From Bacteroidales bacterium (GTDB taxonomy: Bacteria; Bacteroidota; Bacteroidia; Bacteroidales; GCA-2748055), in assembly GCA_021740585.1 (NCBI GenBank), contig JAIOZM010000011.1, positions 1 to 64,000 of the forward strand: a stretch of 64,000 bases of DNA, given 5' to 3'. Numbering within the stretch: the first letter of the stretch is position 1; every line of letters starts with the position of its first letter. Made by a program: the position numbers and the translations under genes. The notes below the pieces were generated by a model. It was not told the DNA's origin and searched no databases. It was given only the letters and a program-made list of their open reading frames with translations. Of the stretch, positions 41,737 to 51,883 are shown piece by piece.

Positions 41737-43632
41737 ATGGATAAGGCGTATCTCTACATCAAAAAGTTAATTGCATTAGTGCTTTCTTTTTTTGTTATGA
41801 TTGCGGTTTCCCGCTGGATGATTTCTTTACACATCACCAATTTCGAATATGCAGATGGTATTTATTCTGGAATAAATATCTTTTCAGTGACACCTCTCGC
41901 CCTTTTAATAGGGTTTCTGGTATTGTCGTTTCTTCATTTCAAAATTACAGGTCTTAAGCCCCACTATTTGTATGGCTTAAAAAAGGCCGACGATCACCTG
42001 AATAAAAAGGGAGGCTTCTGGCTACTTTTCAAATGGATATTCAGCCTTTTTGGTCTTGTTTATGATATTCTTGCCTGGTCGGTTAATGGAGTTTATGCTT
42101 TCTTTCTTATAGTAATCGATTTTTTATTGTTGATTAAAACCATTGTTTACTGGATAATACATGCCATTATTTGGTTTTTCCGTCTGTTTGTTCCGCCAAT
42201 AGTTTTTATTTACAAAATGGTTATTTATTATCTTATCCGGTGGCCATGGTGGATATATAAACTCACATTCAGGAATATGTCTCATGCCATTAATAAGAAT
42301 TACTATTATATCTCCTTGTGGGGTGGAGTGCTTACCATCTTTCTAATTGCATTGTTTTATGGTTTGGGGAGTTTGGTTGGGATTGAAGGAGTGGTTTTTA
42401 TTGGATTGATATTTTCTGTGTTACCCCTTGTTTGGAGCTATGCTGAGATATCTGCAATACGGAATGAAAACAGGGCCGAGGATGGTCTTGATAATGTGAG
42501 GATGAAATTCAACAGCGGATTTGAAGCGGTAAGGGCAGTTTTATTTTATGTGGTACTATTTCTGATCGGTATAATTGCCGAGATTCTTCTCAACGTATTG
42601 GGGTGGATTCCAAACATTGGATTCAGTTTGTTGGGCTTAGCATTGAATGTAAATACCTTTATCTCCCTTGTCCTCCTTTTTGTATTTGTTATTCTGGTCT
42701 TTACCAAGGTGCTTATGCCTGCACATATAGTTCATAATCCCGATTATGAAAGCAATTTGGAAAATACAGGAAAATTCCTTGAAGTAATTGGGAAAAAGTT
42801 CCTAAGATATCTGGTTGCTCATATTCCCGGAACAGTCTTTGCTGTATTATTAAGTATCATTCCCGCCGTAGTAGTTTTTTTGGGAGTAAGCCTCACTCTC
42901 GAATTAAAGAATGGTATTATGGAATCGCGTATTCAGACCCTGGAAGCCAGAACCTATACTATTGAATTAAAGGACAAATATATTCTGGAGGAAAGAATTG
43001 ACAGATTTAATTATTATAAAAACTTTCCTCTGAATGTTATGGGTGATTTCATTAATTTGCCTGAATACTCCGACAGGAAAAAAGCCGTAGGCTTGAATAT
43101 AGTTGGACTAAAAAATGAGGTGGGAAGAGTAAGTCAGCTATTTACCCATGATATCGACTCCCTGAGATTTGTGGTGAATCATCTGAGTAGTGCAACAAAT
43201 GAAGAAAGCTTCAGATTACTAAGCTCAGCAAAAATTAAGCTCGAAAATAAGGAAGCTGAATATAAGAAATGGCAGTCTGATAAACTGGATGAGGAATTAA
43301 AAATGACTGCCGAGCTTATGTATGTTAAAGGAATGCTGTATCAGCTGCCTGTTGCTTTTCTTCTGGTGGTTATTTGGATGTCAATTTTTGGGGGACTTGT
43401 TCTCGCTGTATTTATCTCCTATTTTGGAAATATTTATCACGAATTATATGCCTTTAAGGAGAATGATGAGCCAACCTATTTTAAGCGGGTTGCTTTAGAA
43501 TTAAATTCAAAAGACAGGAATCAACCTTTACTGGGATTTACCCTTATAATTATTCTGATTATTCTTTTTGCAGCTGTGCCAATAATTATTCAGGGTGGAT
43601 TACTAAACGAATTTCTTAATTTATTGAACTAA
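41737..43632 (+). CDS. Large multi-pass membrane protein of unknown function
   Basis: A 631-residue protein. The N-terminal half has about ten hydrophobic segments, including an aromatic run LIKTIVYWIIHAIIWFFRLF and PPIVFIYKMVIYYLIRWPWW. Two more helices lie near 370 and several near 530-630. Between about 390 and 530 is a charged, soluble, partly coiled region (ESRIQTLEARTYTIELKDKYILEERIDRF). I recognise no family. It resembles neither a transporter with clear motifs nor a mechanosensitive channel. It ends in a strong bidirectional terminator and appears monocistronic. Confidence 0.55.
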   Translation: MDKAYLYIKKLIALVLSFFVMIAVSRWMISLHITNFEYADGIYSGINIFSVTPLALLIGFLVLSFLHFKITGLKPHYLYGLKKADDHLNKKGGFWLLFKWIFSLFGLVYDILAWSVNGVYAFFLIVIDFLLLIKTIVYWIIHAIIWFFRLFVPPIVFIYKMVIYYLIRWPWWIYKLTFRNMSHAINKNYYYISLWGGVLTIFLIALFYGLGSLVGIEGVVFIGLIFSVLPLVWSYAEISAIRNENRAEDGLDNVRMKFNSGFEAVRAVLFYVVLFLIGIIAEILLNVLGWIPNIGFSLLGLALNVNTFISLVLLFVFVILVFTKVLMPAHIVHNPDYESNLENTGKFLEVIGKKFLRYLVAHIPGTVFAVLLSIIPAVVVFLGVSLTLELKNGIMESRIQTLEARTYTIELKDKYILEERIDRFNYYKNFPLNVMGDFINLPEYSDRKKAVGLNIVGLKNEVGRVSQLFTHDIDSLRFVVNHLSSATNEESFRLLSSAKIKLENKEAEYKKWQSDKLDEELKMTAELMYVKGMLYQLPVAFLLVVIWMSIFGGLVLAVFISYFGNIYHELYAFKENDEPTYFKRVALELNSKDRNQPLLGFTLIIILIILFAAVPIIIQGGLLNEFLNLLN

Positions 43633-43668
43633 AAAAAAGCCTGTAAATTTTAATTTACAGGCTTTTTT
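43632..43668. terminator. Bidirectional terminator
   Basis: AAAAAAAGCCTGTAAATT and AATTTACAGGCTTTTTT form a near-perfect palindrome with T-runs on both strands. It serves the membrane-protein gene on the plus strand and the DUF1858 gene on the minus strand. Confidence 0.9.
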
Positions 43669-43685
43669 ATTAACTGAATTTTGTT

Positions 43686-43901
43686 TTAATTGTCGAGCTG
43701 ATCCATTAGTTTGTTCAAATCACGAATAAATCCATCTATTTCTGATTTCTCAAAACCTTTTTCTTTGGCTGCTTCTTTAAGAGTGCCCCAAATAGGTTCA
43801 CCACAGGCAATACATTTGATACCTTTTTCAGATAAATACATAACTGAAGCTGGTAATTTGCTTACCAAATCCTCGATTGTTGTTTCTTCCTTTATTATCA
43901 T
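43686..43901 (-). CDS. DUF1858 domain protein
   Basis: A 71-residue soluble protein matching the DUF1858 pattern: MIIKEETTIEDLVSKLPASVMYLSEKGIKCIACGEPIWGTLKEAA. The C-x2-C (CIACG) is typical of this family, whose members are often joined to or sit beside redox or hybrid-cluster proteins; this points to metal or redox binding (inference). It faces the membrane-protein gene tail to tail across the shared terminator. Confidence 0.8.
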   Translation of the reverse strand: MIIKEETTIEDLVSKLPASVMYLSEKGIKCIACGEPIWGTLKEAAKEKGFEKSEIDGFIRDLNKLMDQLDN

Positions 43902-44015
43902 CCTTCAATTTTTTAAAACCGCACAAAATTAACATATTTTTTATTATCTGTGGTCATTTTTGACGTTGTTTTGTTTTAGATTGTTAATTTTATTCAGTTT
44001 TTGATACTAAATTTT

Positions 44016-44570
44016 ATGGAAAGAGAAGAAGCATTTAAGTTACTAAAGGAGTATGTAAAATCGGAAAAGATGATTATTCATTCCCTTAGTTCGGAGGCTG
44101 TACTTAGAAGCATTGCAAGGAAAACAGGCAAGGATGAGGACAAGTATGGACTCGCAGGACTGTTGCATGATATCGATGTTGAAATTACCAATGCCGATCC
44201 GTATACCCATGGTATAAAATGCATTGAAATACTTGAGGAAAAGGGTGTGGATCCAGATATTATCGATGCCATCGCTATGCATAACGAGGTGGCAAGTGGC
44301 AAAGAAAGAGTTACTGAATTTCAGCATGCACTTGCAGCAGGAGAAACGATAACCGGATTAATCTATGCCACAGCTCTCATTTACCCTGATAAAAAAATGG
44401 CAATTGTGCAATATAAGTCAGTCACTAAAAGAATGAAGCAAAAAGCTTTTGCCGCCTCGGTAAGCCGGGAAAATATTATGGAGTGCGAGAAAATTGGAAT
44501 TAGTCTGGATGATTTTGTGCGTTTGTCCGTTGATGCCATGAGAGAAATAAGCGACGACATTGGCTTGTAA
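44016..44570 (+). CDS. HD-domain phosphohydrolase (HDIG type)
   Basis: About 184 residues. The HD signature is spread as IHSLSSEAVLRSIA, AGLLHDIDVEIT, HGIKCIEIL and IAMHNEVASGKE, giving the H...HD...H...D metal ligands. It belongs to the small HDIG proteins common in Bacteroidetes and anaerobes; the substrate is unknown. The track begins at a TTG (44001). The ATG at 44016 is preferred because MEREEAFKLLKEYVKSEKMI is the usual start. Confidence 0.82.
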   Translation: MEREEAFKLLKEYVKSEKMIIHSLSSEAVLRSIARKTGKDEDKYGLAGLLHDIDVEITNADPYTHGIKCIEILEEKGVDPDIIDAIAMHNEVASGKERVTEFQHALAAGETITGLIYATALIYPDKKMAIVQYKSVTKRMKQKAFAASVSRENIMECEKIGISLDDFVRLSVDAMREISDDIGL

Positions 44571-44601
44571 TTAATGTAATTTTACACCTGCAATAAAATA
44601 T

Positions 44602-45021
44602 TTATTTGAAGCCTTTAACAAGGGAATGAAACCTGTCATTTAATTCCTTTTCGGTCATTTTTATTGAAAGTAATTCAAGAGCTTTTTTAGTTGTAGTGCA
44701 GTATTGATGTGTCCTTTTATCAGGGAGCGCATTTAAGTATAACTCTGAAAAAACAACCTGATTGGGTTTATCAGTGATGTAAACTACATTAAAATGTTGC
44801 GTTATTTTCATTTGCCTGATAATCATAAGCGCTTTTATATCATCATCAGAGACTTTGTGTGCAATATCTGTAATATCCTGAATCACATTCTGAACATCAA
44901 GAGAAAGTATTTTTTTTGAAAATCCCTCAATGCATGTTATATAATCATTCAAATCCCACGGTCCAACCCACTTTACAATCATCAGTTTGAAATCAGGTAT
45001 ATAATCTTGAAGGGATTCCAT
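44602..45021 (-). CDS. Protein of unknown function, SpoIIAA/STAS-like
   Basis: A 139-residue soluble protein without signal peptide. The strand-helix pattern FKLMIVKWVGPWDLNDYITC...VQNVIQDITDIAHKV...FNVVYITDKPNQVVFSEL resembles SpoIIAA-like (STAS-fold) domains found in one-carbon or stress-related proteins, but no diagnostic residue is visible. It is convergent with the HD gene (31 bases between) and divergent from glpK. Confidence 0.6.
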   Translation of the reverse strand: MESLQDYIPDFKLMIVKWVGPWDLNDYITCIEGFSKKILSLDVQNVIQDITDIAHKVSDDDIKALMIIRQMKITQHFNVVYITDKPNQVVFSELYLNALPDKRTHQYCTTTKKALELLSIKMTEKELNDRFHSLVKGFK

Positions 45022-45252
45022 AATTTGTTTTTTATGCAGATTATTCCGGCACCGACAGTAAAAAATTATTTTGAAGTCAAATTAAATACTACCTTATTCC
45101 GATTGTAGTGAAGCAATCTTTTTAAGTTAAATAAATTTTAGCGGACATCATTGATTATTAATTTAATACAAACACGGTATAATGCAATTTAGTTCAAAAT
45201 TCCCTGGTATCATCTAAAATACCTATATTTATTTTTTTTTAAAATTAGTAAC

Positions 45253-46746
45253 ATGAGTAAATATATATTAGCAATCGATGCCGGTACAACAAGTAACAGA
45301 GCTGTATTAGTAGACCATTCCGGTAAAATAGTCGGGACTTCCCAACGGGAATTTGAGCAGATTTTTCCCGAGCCGGGATGGGTTGAACACGATCCGGAAG
45401 AAATTTGGGCAACCCAGAAATTTGTGATCCGCGATCTTATGAAGAAGAAGAATGTTACGGCTTCTGAGATTGCCGCCATTGGGATCACAAATCAAAGAGA
45501 AACAACCCTCGTTTGGAACAGGAAAACAGGAAAGCCAATCTATAATGCAATTGTATGGCAGGACAGGAGAACAGCATCGTTTTGCGATCGACTTAAGAAA
45601 GAAGGTAAAGAAAGCATTATTAAAGAGAAAACAGGTCTTTTAGCTGACGCATATTTTTCAGGTACAAAAATTAGGTGGATTCTGGAGAACGTAGCCGGAG
45701 CAATGGAAGAAGCTCAGAAAGGGAATCTGGCCTTTGGTACCGTCGATACATGGTTGGTTTGGCGACTCACCCATGGGAAACGTCATATAACTGAAGTTAG
45801 TAATGCCAGCCGAACCCTCTTATTCAATATTCATACTCTGGAATGGGATTCTGAACTACTGGAAATGTTCGGTATTCCTGTTTCCATGCTTCCTGAAGTA
45901 AAATCGAGCAGCGAACTCATGGGAACTACCGTATCGGAACATTTTGGTGGGGAAATAGCTATTTCGGGTATTGCAGGTGATCAGCAAGCGGCTCTTTTCG
46001 GACAAATGTGTGTGGAAGAGGGTATGGCCAAAAATACCTATGGTACGGGTTGTTTTATGGTTATGAATACAGGAAAAAAAGCTATTTCATCAAAACATAA
46101 TTTGCTAACTACCATTGCCTGGAAAATTAACGATGAAGTTAACTATGCTCTGGAAGGCAGTATTTTCGTTGGAGGGGCCGTTGTCCAATGGCTCCGTGAT
46201 AAACTGCATATTATCAATTCATCGGAAGAAATAGAAAGCCTTGCCGCCGGTGTCAAAGATAATGGGGGTGTTTATTTCGTGCCTGCGTTTGTAGGACTGG
46301 GTGCACCGCATTGGGATCAATATGCCACGGGAACCATTATCGGGCTTTCCCGTGGATCTACAGATGCTCATATTGCCCGGGCCGCACTGGAATCGATCGC
46401 ATTGCAGTCTATGGATGTTATTCATGCAATGGCGGAGGATTCAGGAATCAGCCTCGCTGAACTTAGAGTTGATGGGGGAGCTGTAGCCAATAATCTGCTG
46501 CTCCAGATTCAATCTAACATGATACAAAAAAAAGTGGTGCGCCCCGAAATAATTGAAACTACTGCTCTGGGTGCCGCTTATCTTGCCGGATTGGCAGTTG
46601 GATTCTGGGATAGCATTGAACAGCTTAAACAACAATGGGCAGTTGAAAAAACTTTCGAACCTGAAAAAGATGCCGGCCAGTATAAATCAATAATTGAAAA
46701 TTGGAATAAGGCTCTGTCCAGAAGTAAAAACTGGTACACTAACTAA
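45253..46746 (+). CDS. glpK: Glycerol kinase
   Basis: ATP-dependent phosphorylation of glycerol to sn-glycerol 3-phosphate. The 497-residue FGGY kinase begins with [24 protein letters not shown]. It has [36 protein letters not shown], the adenosine motif [13 protein letters not shown] and the FGGY signature [30 protein letters not shown] and [20 protein letters not shown]. The length matches GlpK (about 500). No glpF or glpD is in the window. A small inverted repeat GGTAT-N8-ATACC (45206-45223) upstream could be an operator. Confidence 0.97.
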   Translation: MSKYILAIDAGTTSNRAVLVDHSGKIVGTSQREFEQIFPEPGWVEHDPEEIWATQKFVIRDLMKKKNVTASEIAAIGITNQRETTLVWNRKTGKPIYNAIVWQDRRTASFCDRLKKEGKESIIKEKTGLLADAYFSGTKIRWILENVAGAMEEAQKGNLAFGTVDTWLVWRLTHGKRHITEVSNASRTLLFNIHTLEWDSELLEMFGIPVSMLPEVKSSSELMGTTVSEHFGGEIAISGIAGDQQAALFGQMCVEEGMAKNTYGTGCFMVMNTGKKAISSKHNLLTTIAWKINDEVNYALEGSIFVGGAVVQWLRDKLHIINSSEEIESLAAGVKDNGGVYFVPAFVGLGAPHWDQYATGTIIGLSRGSTDAHIARAALESIALQSMDVIHAMAEDSGISLAELRVDGGAVANNLLLQIQSNMIQKKVVRPEIIETTALGAAYLAGLAVGFWDSIEQLKQQWAVEKTFEPEKDAGQYKSIIENWNKALSRSKNWYTN

Positions 46747-46993
46747 AGCACAATTCCTTAGACGGATAATATTGAAAATTTAAGCCTTAGCATGGGTATA
46801 AACCATACTGTTTTCCTTTGTTAAACAGGGTAACAATAATTTCTGTGATAGAAAAAACAAAGCTGTTCTGACCCCATTTCAGGGAGATTTTTTTTATGGA
46901 CTGTAACTTTTGAAGACCATACAGCCATATTGTACTTTCTTTTTGAAAATCCGGATCTTTAAGAAAACAATTTTAGTTGAATACTCCACTTTT

Positions 46994-48298
46994 TCATTTC
47001 CGTAAGGAATTAACCATCTGATAACCAATAAGACGGTCGTAATACCTCCGCTTATCTTTATAATAAACCAAAACGATGTAATCGTTTTCTGTTTCGTAAT
47101 GATTGCCTTCAGAAAAATTAAATTCACCCGGAGAATCCGGAGTTAAGGCAGAACAAATAAGGTAGTTATAATAACCTTGCTTCAGAACCAATTGCAATTT
47201 GTAAGATTGGGAAGATTCATCATAAATCATTTTGTTTTTTTCCGAGAACTCCCAGTTACACAGTCCTCCTAAAACATAAAAATCGCCCTCAAATAATGGC
47301 TCCTCTGAAGGAAACTCAAAATATACTGTTACATAATCGGCATCGGTATCATTATTTTGCTCTTCCTGAATTTCAATATAATACTTACCATTCAGATCCT
47401 CCTCGTAAAAATACTGTTTCCGCGATCTGTCCTCCTCCGGAAATAAGTGAACATGATGGGTATTATCTTCAAAATCGACCGATTTTATGTAGGGCGACTG
47501 GTATCTGAGGCTCTTAATATCAAACCAGCGAAATTCATTTCCACCTTTAAAAACATTCTGCATCTGGTAACTATAATCCAAAAGCTTATTCTGATCAAAA
47601 AGGGGTTTAAGATCCCTGATGGCATTGTCCCACCTGCCATTTTGAAGCACCACGAGTTTTATATCCTGATAGGGATCGTCGAGGGGGAAAGAAGAATAAT
47701 TTACTGAAACATTGATTTGTTGACTATTATCTCTGAAAACAGACAGAACAGGCTTAATTACATCGGCATTCACCATCACTTGTTTTTCGGTAATCATAAA
47801 GCGATGACTCAAAACAAGCTTGTCAGCATTGTAATCTTCAAAAATCTGTATGATATAATTCCCGGATACTTTAAAAAACAGATCTTCATTGGGAAGTTCT
47901 AATTCATAATGAATGTAACTTGTAAATGTGTTAAATGAAAAATTATAATCCTGAATATAATTTTGAAAACTTGATCCTTCAAGGTATTCGAATTCACTAA
48001 GCTCACTCTGTGTCCAGTCTGCATCGCAGTGAATAATTTTGTAATGATAGCTTTTTACCTCGTCATTCAGATCATCAAAAATCAATTTTAAATTTACATT
48101 CGAACCTAATTCTGTAATTGGGTAGCTCAATCTCCATCCTTCCCTGAACATCATTACCGATTTTATATTGTCCTGATGTATCTGTGTTGTTAACACATCT
48201 TTGTTTAAACTTTCCTGAGCATTTAAAACAAAGGCGTAAAACACTACTAATAAAGCGGTTATAAATGATTTGCGTATCTTCGGCATTGTTTTTATCAT
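46994..48298 (-). CDS. Type IX secretion system plug protein (DUF5103 family)
   Basis: A 434-residue exported protein. The signal peptide MPKIRKSFITALLVVFYAFVLNAQ (using Met5 or Met1) ends near residue 27. The body is all-beta with DUF5103 features: SVMMFREGWRLSYPITELGS, YHYKIIHCDADWTQSELSEFEYLEG and DDPYQDIKLVVLQNGRWDNAI. Family members include the Plug protein that seals the SprA translocon of the T9SS when no cargo is present. It therefore implies a type IX secretion system; no other Por/Gld gene is in the window. Confidence 0.85.
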   Translation of the reverse strand: MIKTMPKIRKSFITALLVVFYAFVLNAQESLNKDVLTTQIHQDNIKSVMMFREGWRLSYPITELGSNVNLKLIFDDLNDEVKSYHYKIIHCDADWTQSELSEFEYLEGSSFQNYIQDYNFSFNTFTSYIHYELELPNEDLFFKVSGNYIIQIFEDYNADKLVLSHRFMITEKQVMVNADVIKPVLSVFRDNSQQINVSVNYSSFPLDDPYQDIKLVVLQNGRWDNAIRDLKPLFDQNKLLDYSYQMQNVFKGGNEFRWFDIKSLRYQSPYIKSVDFEDNTHHVHLFPEEDRSRKQYFYEEDLNGKYYIEIQEEQNNDTDADYVTVYFEFPSEEPLFEGDFYVLGGLCNWEFSEKNKMIYDESSQSYKLQLVLKQGYYNYLICSALTPDSPGEFNFSEGNHYETENDYIVLVYYKDKRRYYDRLIGYQMVNSLRK

Positions 48299-48448
48299 GG
48301 ATATATCGATTAAAACGAAAAAGATTATTAAAAGTTATGTTCAATAACAGAAATTCCCAAACATCTGCTGTTTACAAGGATAAATGTAAACTTATTTAAA
48401 TAATTATATATTATTGCTTATTTAGACAGATTAAAAATGAAAAATAAT

Positions 48449-48456
48449 TATTTTTG
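48449..48456 (+). promoter_or_regulatory. Bacteroidetes -7 element (TATTTTTG) for the nqr operon
   Basis: An exact TAnnTTTG match, 32 bases before the nqrA ATG. No good TTTG lies at the expected distance upstream. Confidence 0.5.
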
Positions 48457-48488
48457 CGTAGTTTTTTTAATAACAATACATATTAATT

Positions 48489-49841
48489 ATGTCAGAAATT
48501 ATCAGGATCAAAAAAGGTCTGGATATAAAATTAAAGGGAAAAGCGGATAAAATCTATCAAAAGGCCGAACGTGCCTCAGAATATTCTGTAAAGCCTACTG
48601 ATTTTATAGGAGTAATGCCAAAGCTTGTTGTAAAAGTAGATGACAAAGTAAAAGTTGGGAGCACTCTGTTTTTCGATAAATATAATCCAAGGGTGAAGTT
48701 TACCTCACCGGTTTCGGGTAAAATCAGTTCTGTTAACAGGGGTGAAAGAAGGAGGATACTCGAAGTGGTTATAGCACCTGACGATACAGATAGCTTTGTT
48801 GATTTCAAAATCGGCGATTTAGGTAAATTATCCAGAGAACAAATAATTGAGTTACTCCTTGAAAGTGGCATGTGGCCTTCAATCATACAAAGGCCATTCG
48901 CAGTAATTGCGAATCCCGAATTAAGTCCGAAAGCAATTTTTATTTCAGGCTTCGATTCTTCGCCACTCGCTCCCGATTATGATTTTATGTTGAAGGATTC
49001 TCAAACTGAGTTTCAAAAAGGAATCGACGTACTTTCTAAACTTACCGATGGTAAAGTTCACCTGAGTGTGGATGCCTCTTATCCTGCCACTGAGACATAT
49101 AGCATGGCGAAAAATGTAAGTCTCCATAAATTTAAAGGACCTCATCCTGCAGGAAATCCCGGTATTCAGATACATCATATTGATCCCGTAAATAAAGGAG
49201 AAGTTGTCTGGCATGTAAACCCTGCTGAAGTTGTAAGAATGGGCAAATTGTTCATGGAGGGGAAAGTTGATAATACCATTAGCATTGCAGTAGCCGGATC
49301 AGAAGTTTTAAAGCCTGCTTATTTCAAAGCTATAAGAGGAGCAGCGGTCGAATCAATAATTAGTGGAAATATCACCGAGGGAAATAACAGGATAATAAGT
49401 GGGAATGTTCTCACTGGAACCCGACTTTCAAAAGCAGGTTTCTTAGGATATTACGACCATATGATAAGTGTTATTCCAGAGGGTGACCATTTCGATTTTA
49501 TTGGATGGGCGAGTCTGGGTATTGGAAAGTATAGCGTTTCCAGAACATTCTGGTCATGGCTTACTCCAAACAAGGAATTTAAAATTGATACCAATCTCAA
49601 AGGAGGGGTCAGGGCTTTCGTTATGTCGGGGGAATATGAAAAAGTTTTTCCAATGGATATACTTCCCGTACACTTGCTTAAAGCCATTATTGTAGAGGAT
49701 ATTGATAAGATGGAGAAACTTGGTATTTATGAACTTGCGGAAGAAGATATGGCTCTTTGTGAATTTGTGTGCACCTCCAAAATTGAAGTGCAGAAAATAC
49801 TCAGGGAAGGATTAAATCTGATGAAAAAAGAAACAGAATAG
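48489..49841 (+). CDS. nqrA: Na+-translocating NADH:quinone oxidoreductase subunit A
   Basis: Peripheral cytoplasmic subunit of Na+-NQR, which oxidises NADH, reduces quinone and pumps Na+. The 450-residue protein has the NqrA opening IIRIKKGLDIKLKGKADKI, the barrel-sandwich segment FDKYNPRVKFTSPVSGKISSVNRGERR, and KFKGPHPAGNPGIQIHHIDPVNKGE near 218. The length matches the family (about 445-450). It is first in a six-gene operon in the canonical order A-F. Confidence 0.97.
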   Translation: MSEIIRIKKGLDIKLKGKADKIYQKAERASEYSVKPTDFIGVMPKLVVKVDDKVKVGSTLFFDKYNPRVKFTSPVSGKISSVNRGERRRILEVVIAPDDTDSFVDFKIGDLGKLSREQIIELLLESGMWPSIIQRPFAVIANPELSPKAIFISGFDSSPLAPDYDFMLKDSQTEFQKGIDVLSKLTDGKVHLSVDASYPATETYSMAKNVSLHKFKGPHPAGNPGIQIHHIDPVNKGEVVWHVNPAEVVRMGKLFMEGKVDNTISIAVAGSEVLKPAYFKAIRGAAVESIISGNITEGNNRIISGNVLTGTRLSKAGFLGYYDHMISVIPEGDHFDFIGWASLGIGKYSVSRTFWSWLTPNKEFKIDTNLKGGVRAFVMSGEYEKVFPMDILPVHLLKAIIVEDIDKMEKLGIYELAEEDMALCEFVCTSKIEVQKILREGLNLMKKETE

Positions 49842-49945
49842 TTCAACCTTATTTTCAAAATGAAAAAGATAAAGAATCTACCTAATTATAAGAAATTCAC
49901 ATTTTAAAGAATGTTTCTTTTGGTACATTAAATCAATAACAGCAC

Positions 49946-51124
49946 ATGAAAATTTTAAGAAATTATATAGACAAGATTAAACCAAAGTTTGAAAAAGGCG
50001 GAAAATACCACATGTTTTTTTCCACTTTTGAAGCCTTTGAAACATTTCTTTTTGTTCCCGATACAGTGACCAAAACAGGCTCACATATCAGAGATAATAT
50101 GGACATGAAGAGAACCATGGCCATTGTTGTGGTTGCTACTATCCCGGCTCTGTTATTCGGAATGTGGAATACAGGCTATCAGCATTTTCTTTCCATTGGC
50201 GAAAGTCCTGAATTCTGGGCGACTTTCTTTTTTGGCTTTCTGAAAGTTCTTCCAATAATTGTCGTTGCATATGTAGTAGGTCTGGGTGTGGAATTTATTT
50301 TCGCCCAAATGAGAGGCCATGAGGTCAACGAGGGATTTCTGGTTTCCGGTATGTTAATCCCCCTTATTGTGCCTGCAGACGTACCACTTTGGATGGTGGC
50401 TGTGGCAACCATCTTTGCTGTAGTTATAGGTAAAGAGGTTTTTGGAGGAACCGGAATGAATATTTTGAATCCGGCACTTACCACAAGAGCCTTTCTGTTT
50501 TTTGCTTATCCAACCATGATGTCGGGCGATAAAGTTTGGATACCCGGACTACTAAAAGGAGAAGGAATTGTTGACGGCTTTTCAGGAGCTACGGTTTTAG
50601 GTCAGGCTGCTCAAAACGTAAGTGAATTTACAAACGGTGTCGGAGAAAAAATTGGGGGTTGGGAAATGTTTTTTGGAAATATCCCCGGATCTATTGGTGA
50701 AACTTCTACTCTGGCCATTTTGCTTGGGGCAGTAATTCTTATATATACCGGTGTTGCCAGCTGGAAAATTATGTTTTCCGTTTTTGCCGGTGGAGCAGTT
50801 ATGGGACTTATCTTAAATGCATTTGCAGTGAATGAATTTATGGCACTTCCTTACTGGCAGCATTTGTTATTGGGTGGCTTCGCTTTTGGAGCTGTCTTTA
50901 TGGCTACCGATCCGGTTTCGGGCACACAAACAGAAAAAGGAAAATGGATTTATGGTTTCCTCATCGGATTCCTTGCTATCCTTATCAGGGTGTTGAATCC
51001 CGCCTATCCCGAAGGAGTGATGCTTGCCATCCTGCTTATGAATGTCTTTGCACCTTTAATTGATCACTATGTAATTGAAGGGAATGTAAGGAGAAGAATG
51101 AAACGTATGAAACTAACAGCATAA
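49946..51124 (+). CDS. nqrB: Na+-NQR subunit B (FMN-carrying)
   Basis: Integral membrane subunit of 392 residues with about ten helices. The flavinylation site DGFSGATVLGQ places the FMN-accepting threonine at residue 216 by the family motif. Other landmarks are NPALTTRAFLFFAYP near 178-192 and AVFMATDPVSGTQTEKGKW near 318. ApbE, encoded downstream, would attach the FMN. It follows nqrA by 104 bases. Confidence 0.97.
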   Translation: MKILRNYIDKIKPKFEKGGKYHMFFSTFEAFETFLFVPDTVTKTGSHIRDNMDMKRTMAIVVVATIPALLFGMWNTGYQHFLSIGESPEFWATFFFGFLKVLPIIVVAYVVGLGVEFIFAQMRGHEVNEGFLVSGMLIPLIVPADVPLWMVAVATIFAVVIGKEVFGGTGMNILNPALTTRAFLFFAYPTMMSGDKVWIPGLLKGEGIVDGFSGATVLGQAAQNVSEFTNGVGEKIGGWEMFFGNIPGSIGETSTLAILLGAVILIYTGVASWKIMFSVFAGGAVMGLILNAFAVNEFMALPYWQHLLLGGFAFGAVFMATDPVSGTQTEKGKWIYGFLIGFLAILIRVLNPAYPEGVMLAILLMNVFAPLIDHYVIEGNVRRRMKRMKLTA

Positions 51125-51134
51125 TATTTACAAA

Positions 51135-51866
51135 ATGAAGAATTTTAGTAATTTATATATTTTTGGTTTTGCTTCTGTTCTTGTAATAGTAGTTGCGGCT
51201 CTGCTGTCTTTCGTTTCAGAGGGTCTTAAGCCACTTCAGGAACGAAATGTAGAAATCGAAAAGAAATTAGATATCTTAAGGTCGGTTGATATGACGGCCG
51301 GTATTGATGAGGCTGAAAACAAACCGGCTTTCATTGAAGAGATGTTTGCAAAGAATATTTCGGAAAGCTACGTGATAAATGCCAATGGCGATCTTCTTGA
51401 AGGAAGAGATGCATTTGCGATTGCTAAAGCACTTAAGGCTGAGATGCAACAACCAATAGAAACACGGGGATTGCCGATTTTTGTGGCGAATAATCCTGAA
51501 ACGGGCACTAAATATATCATTCCTGTTCTGGGAAAAGGACTATGGGGGCCAATCTGGGGTTATGTAGCATTAAATGATGATTATACAACTTTATATGGAA
51601 CTGTATTTGCCCATTCAAAAGAAACTCCGGGTCTCGGGGCCGAAATCAATACAGATTGGTTTATGGCAGCATTTAAGGGTAAGAAAATATTTGATGAGGA
51701 AGGGAATTTCACTTCCATTACAGTGGTAAAAAGCGGAGCCGATCCTAACGATCCTCACGGAGTGGATGCCATTTCAGGAGGAACAATTACCTCAAAAGCA
51801 CTGGAAGAAATGCTTCGGGATTGCTTAAATCCTTATGTGAATTACTTCAAAAAACAAATGAATTAA
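51135..51866 (+). CDS. nqrC: Na+-NQR subunit C (FMN-carrying)
   Basis: A 243-residue subunit anchored by one N-terminal helix (IFGFASVLVIVVAALLSFV). The covalent-FMN motif DAISGGTITSKALEEM puts the acceptor threonine at residue 217. LGKGLWGPIWGYVAL near 135 and KETPGLGAEINTDWF near 163 are typical. It follows nqrB by ten bases. Confidence 0.96.
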   Translation: MKNFSNLYIFGFASVLVIVVAALLSFVSEGLKPLQERNVEIEKKLDILRSVDMTAGIDEAENKPAFIEEMFAKNISESYVINANGDLLEGRDAFAIAKALKAEMQQPIETRGLPIFVANNPETGTKYIIPVLGKGLWGPIWGYVALNDDYTTLYGTVFAHSKETPGLGAEINTDWFMAAFKGKKIFDEEGNFTSITVVKSGADPNDPHGVDAISGGTITSKALEEMLRDCLNPYVNYFKKQMN

Positions 51867-51883
51867 GAATTGATAATTACGAT

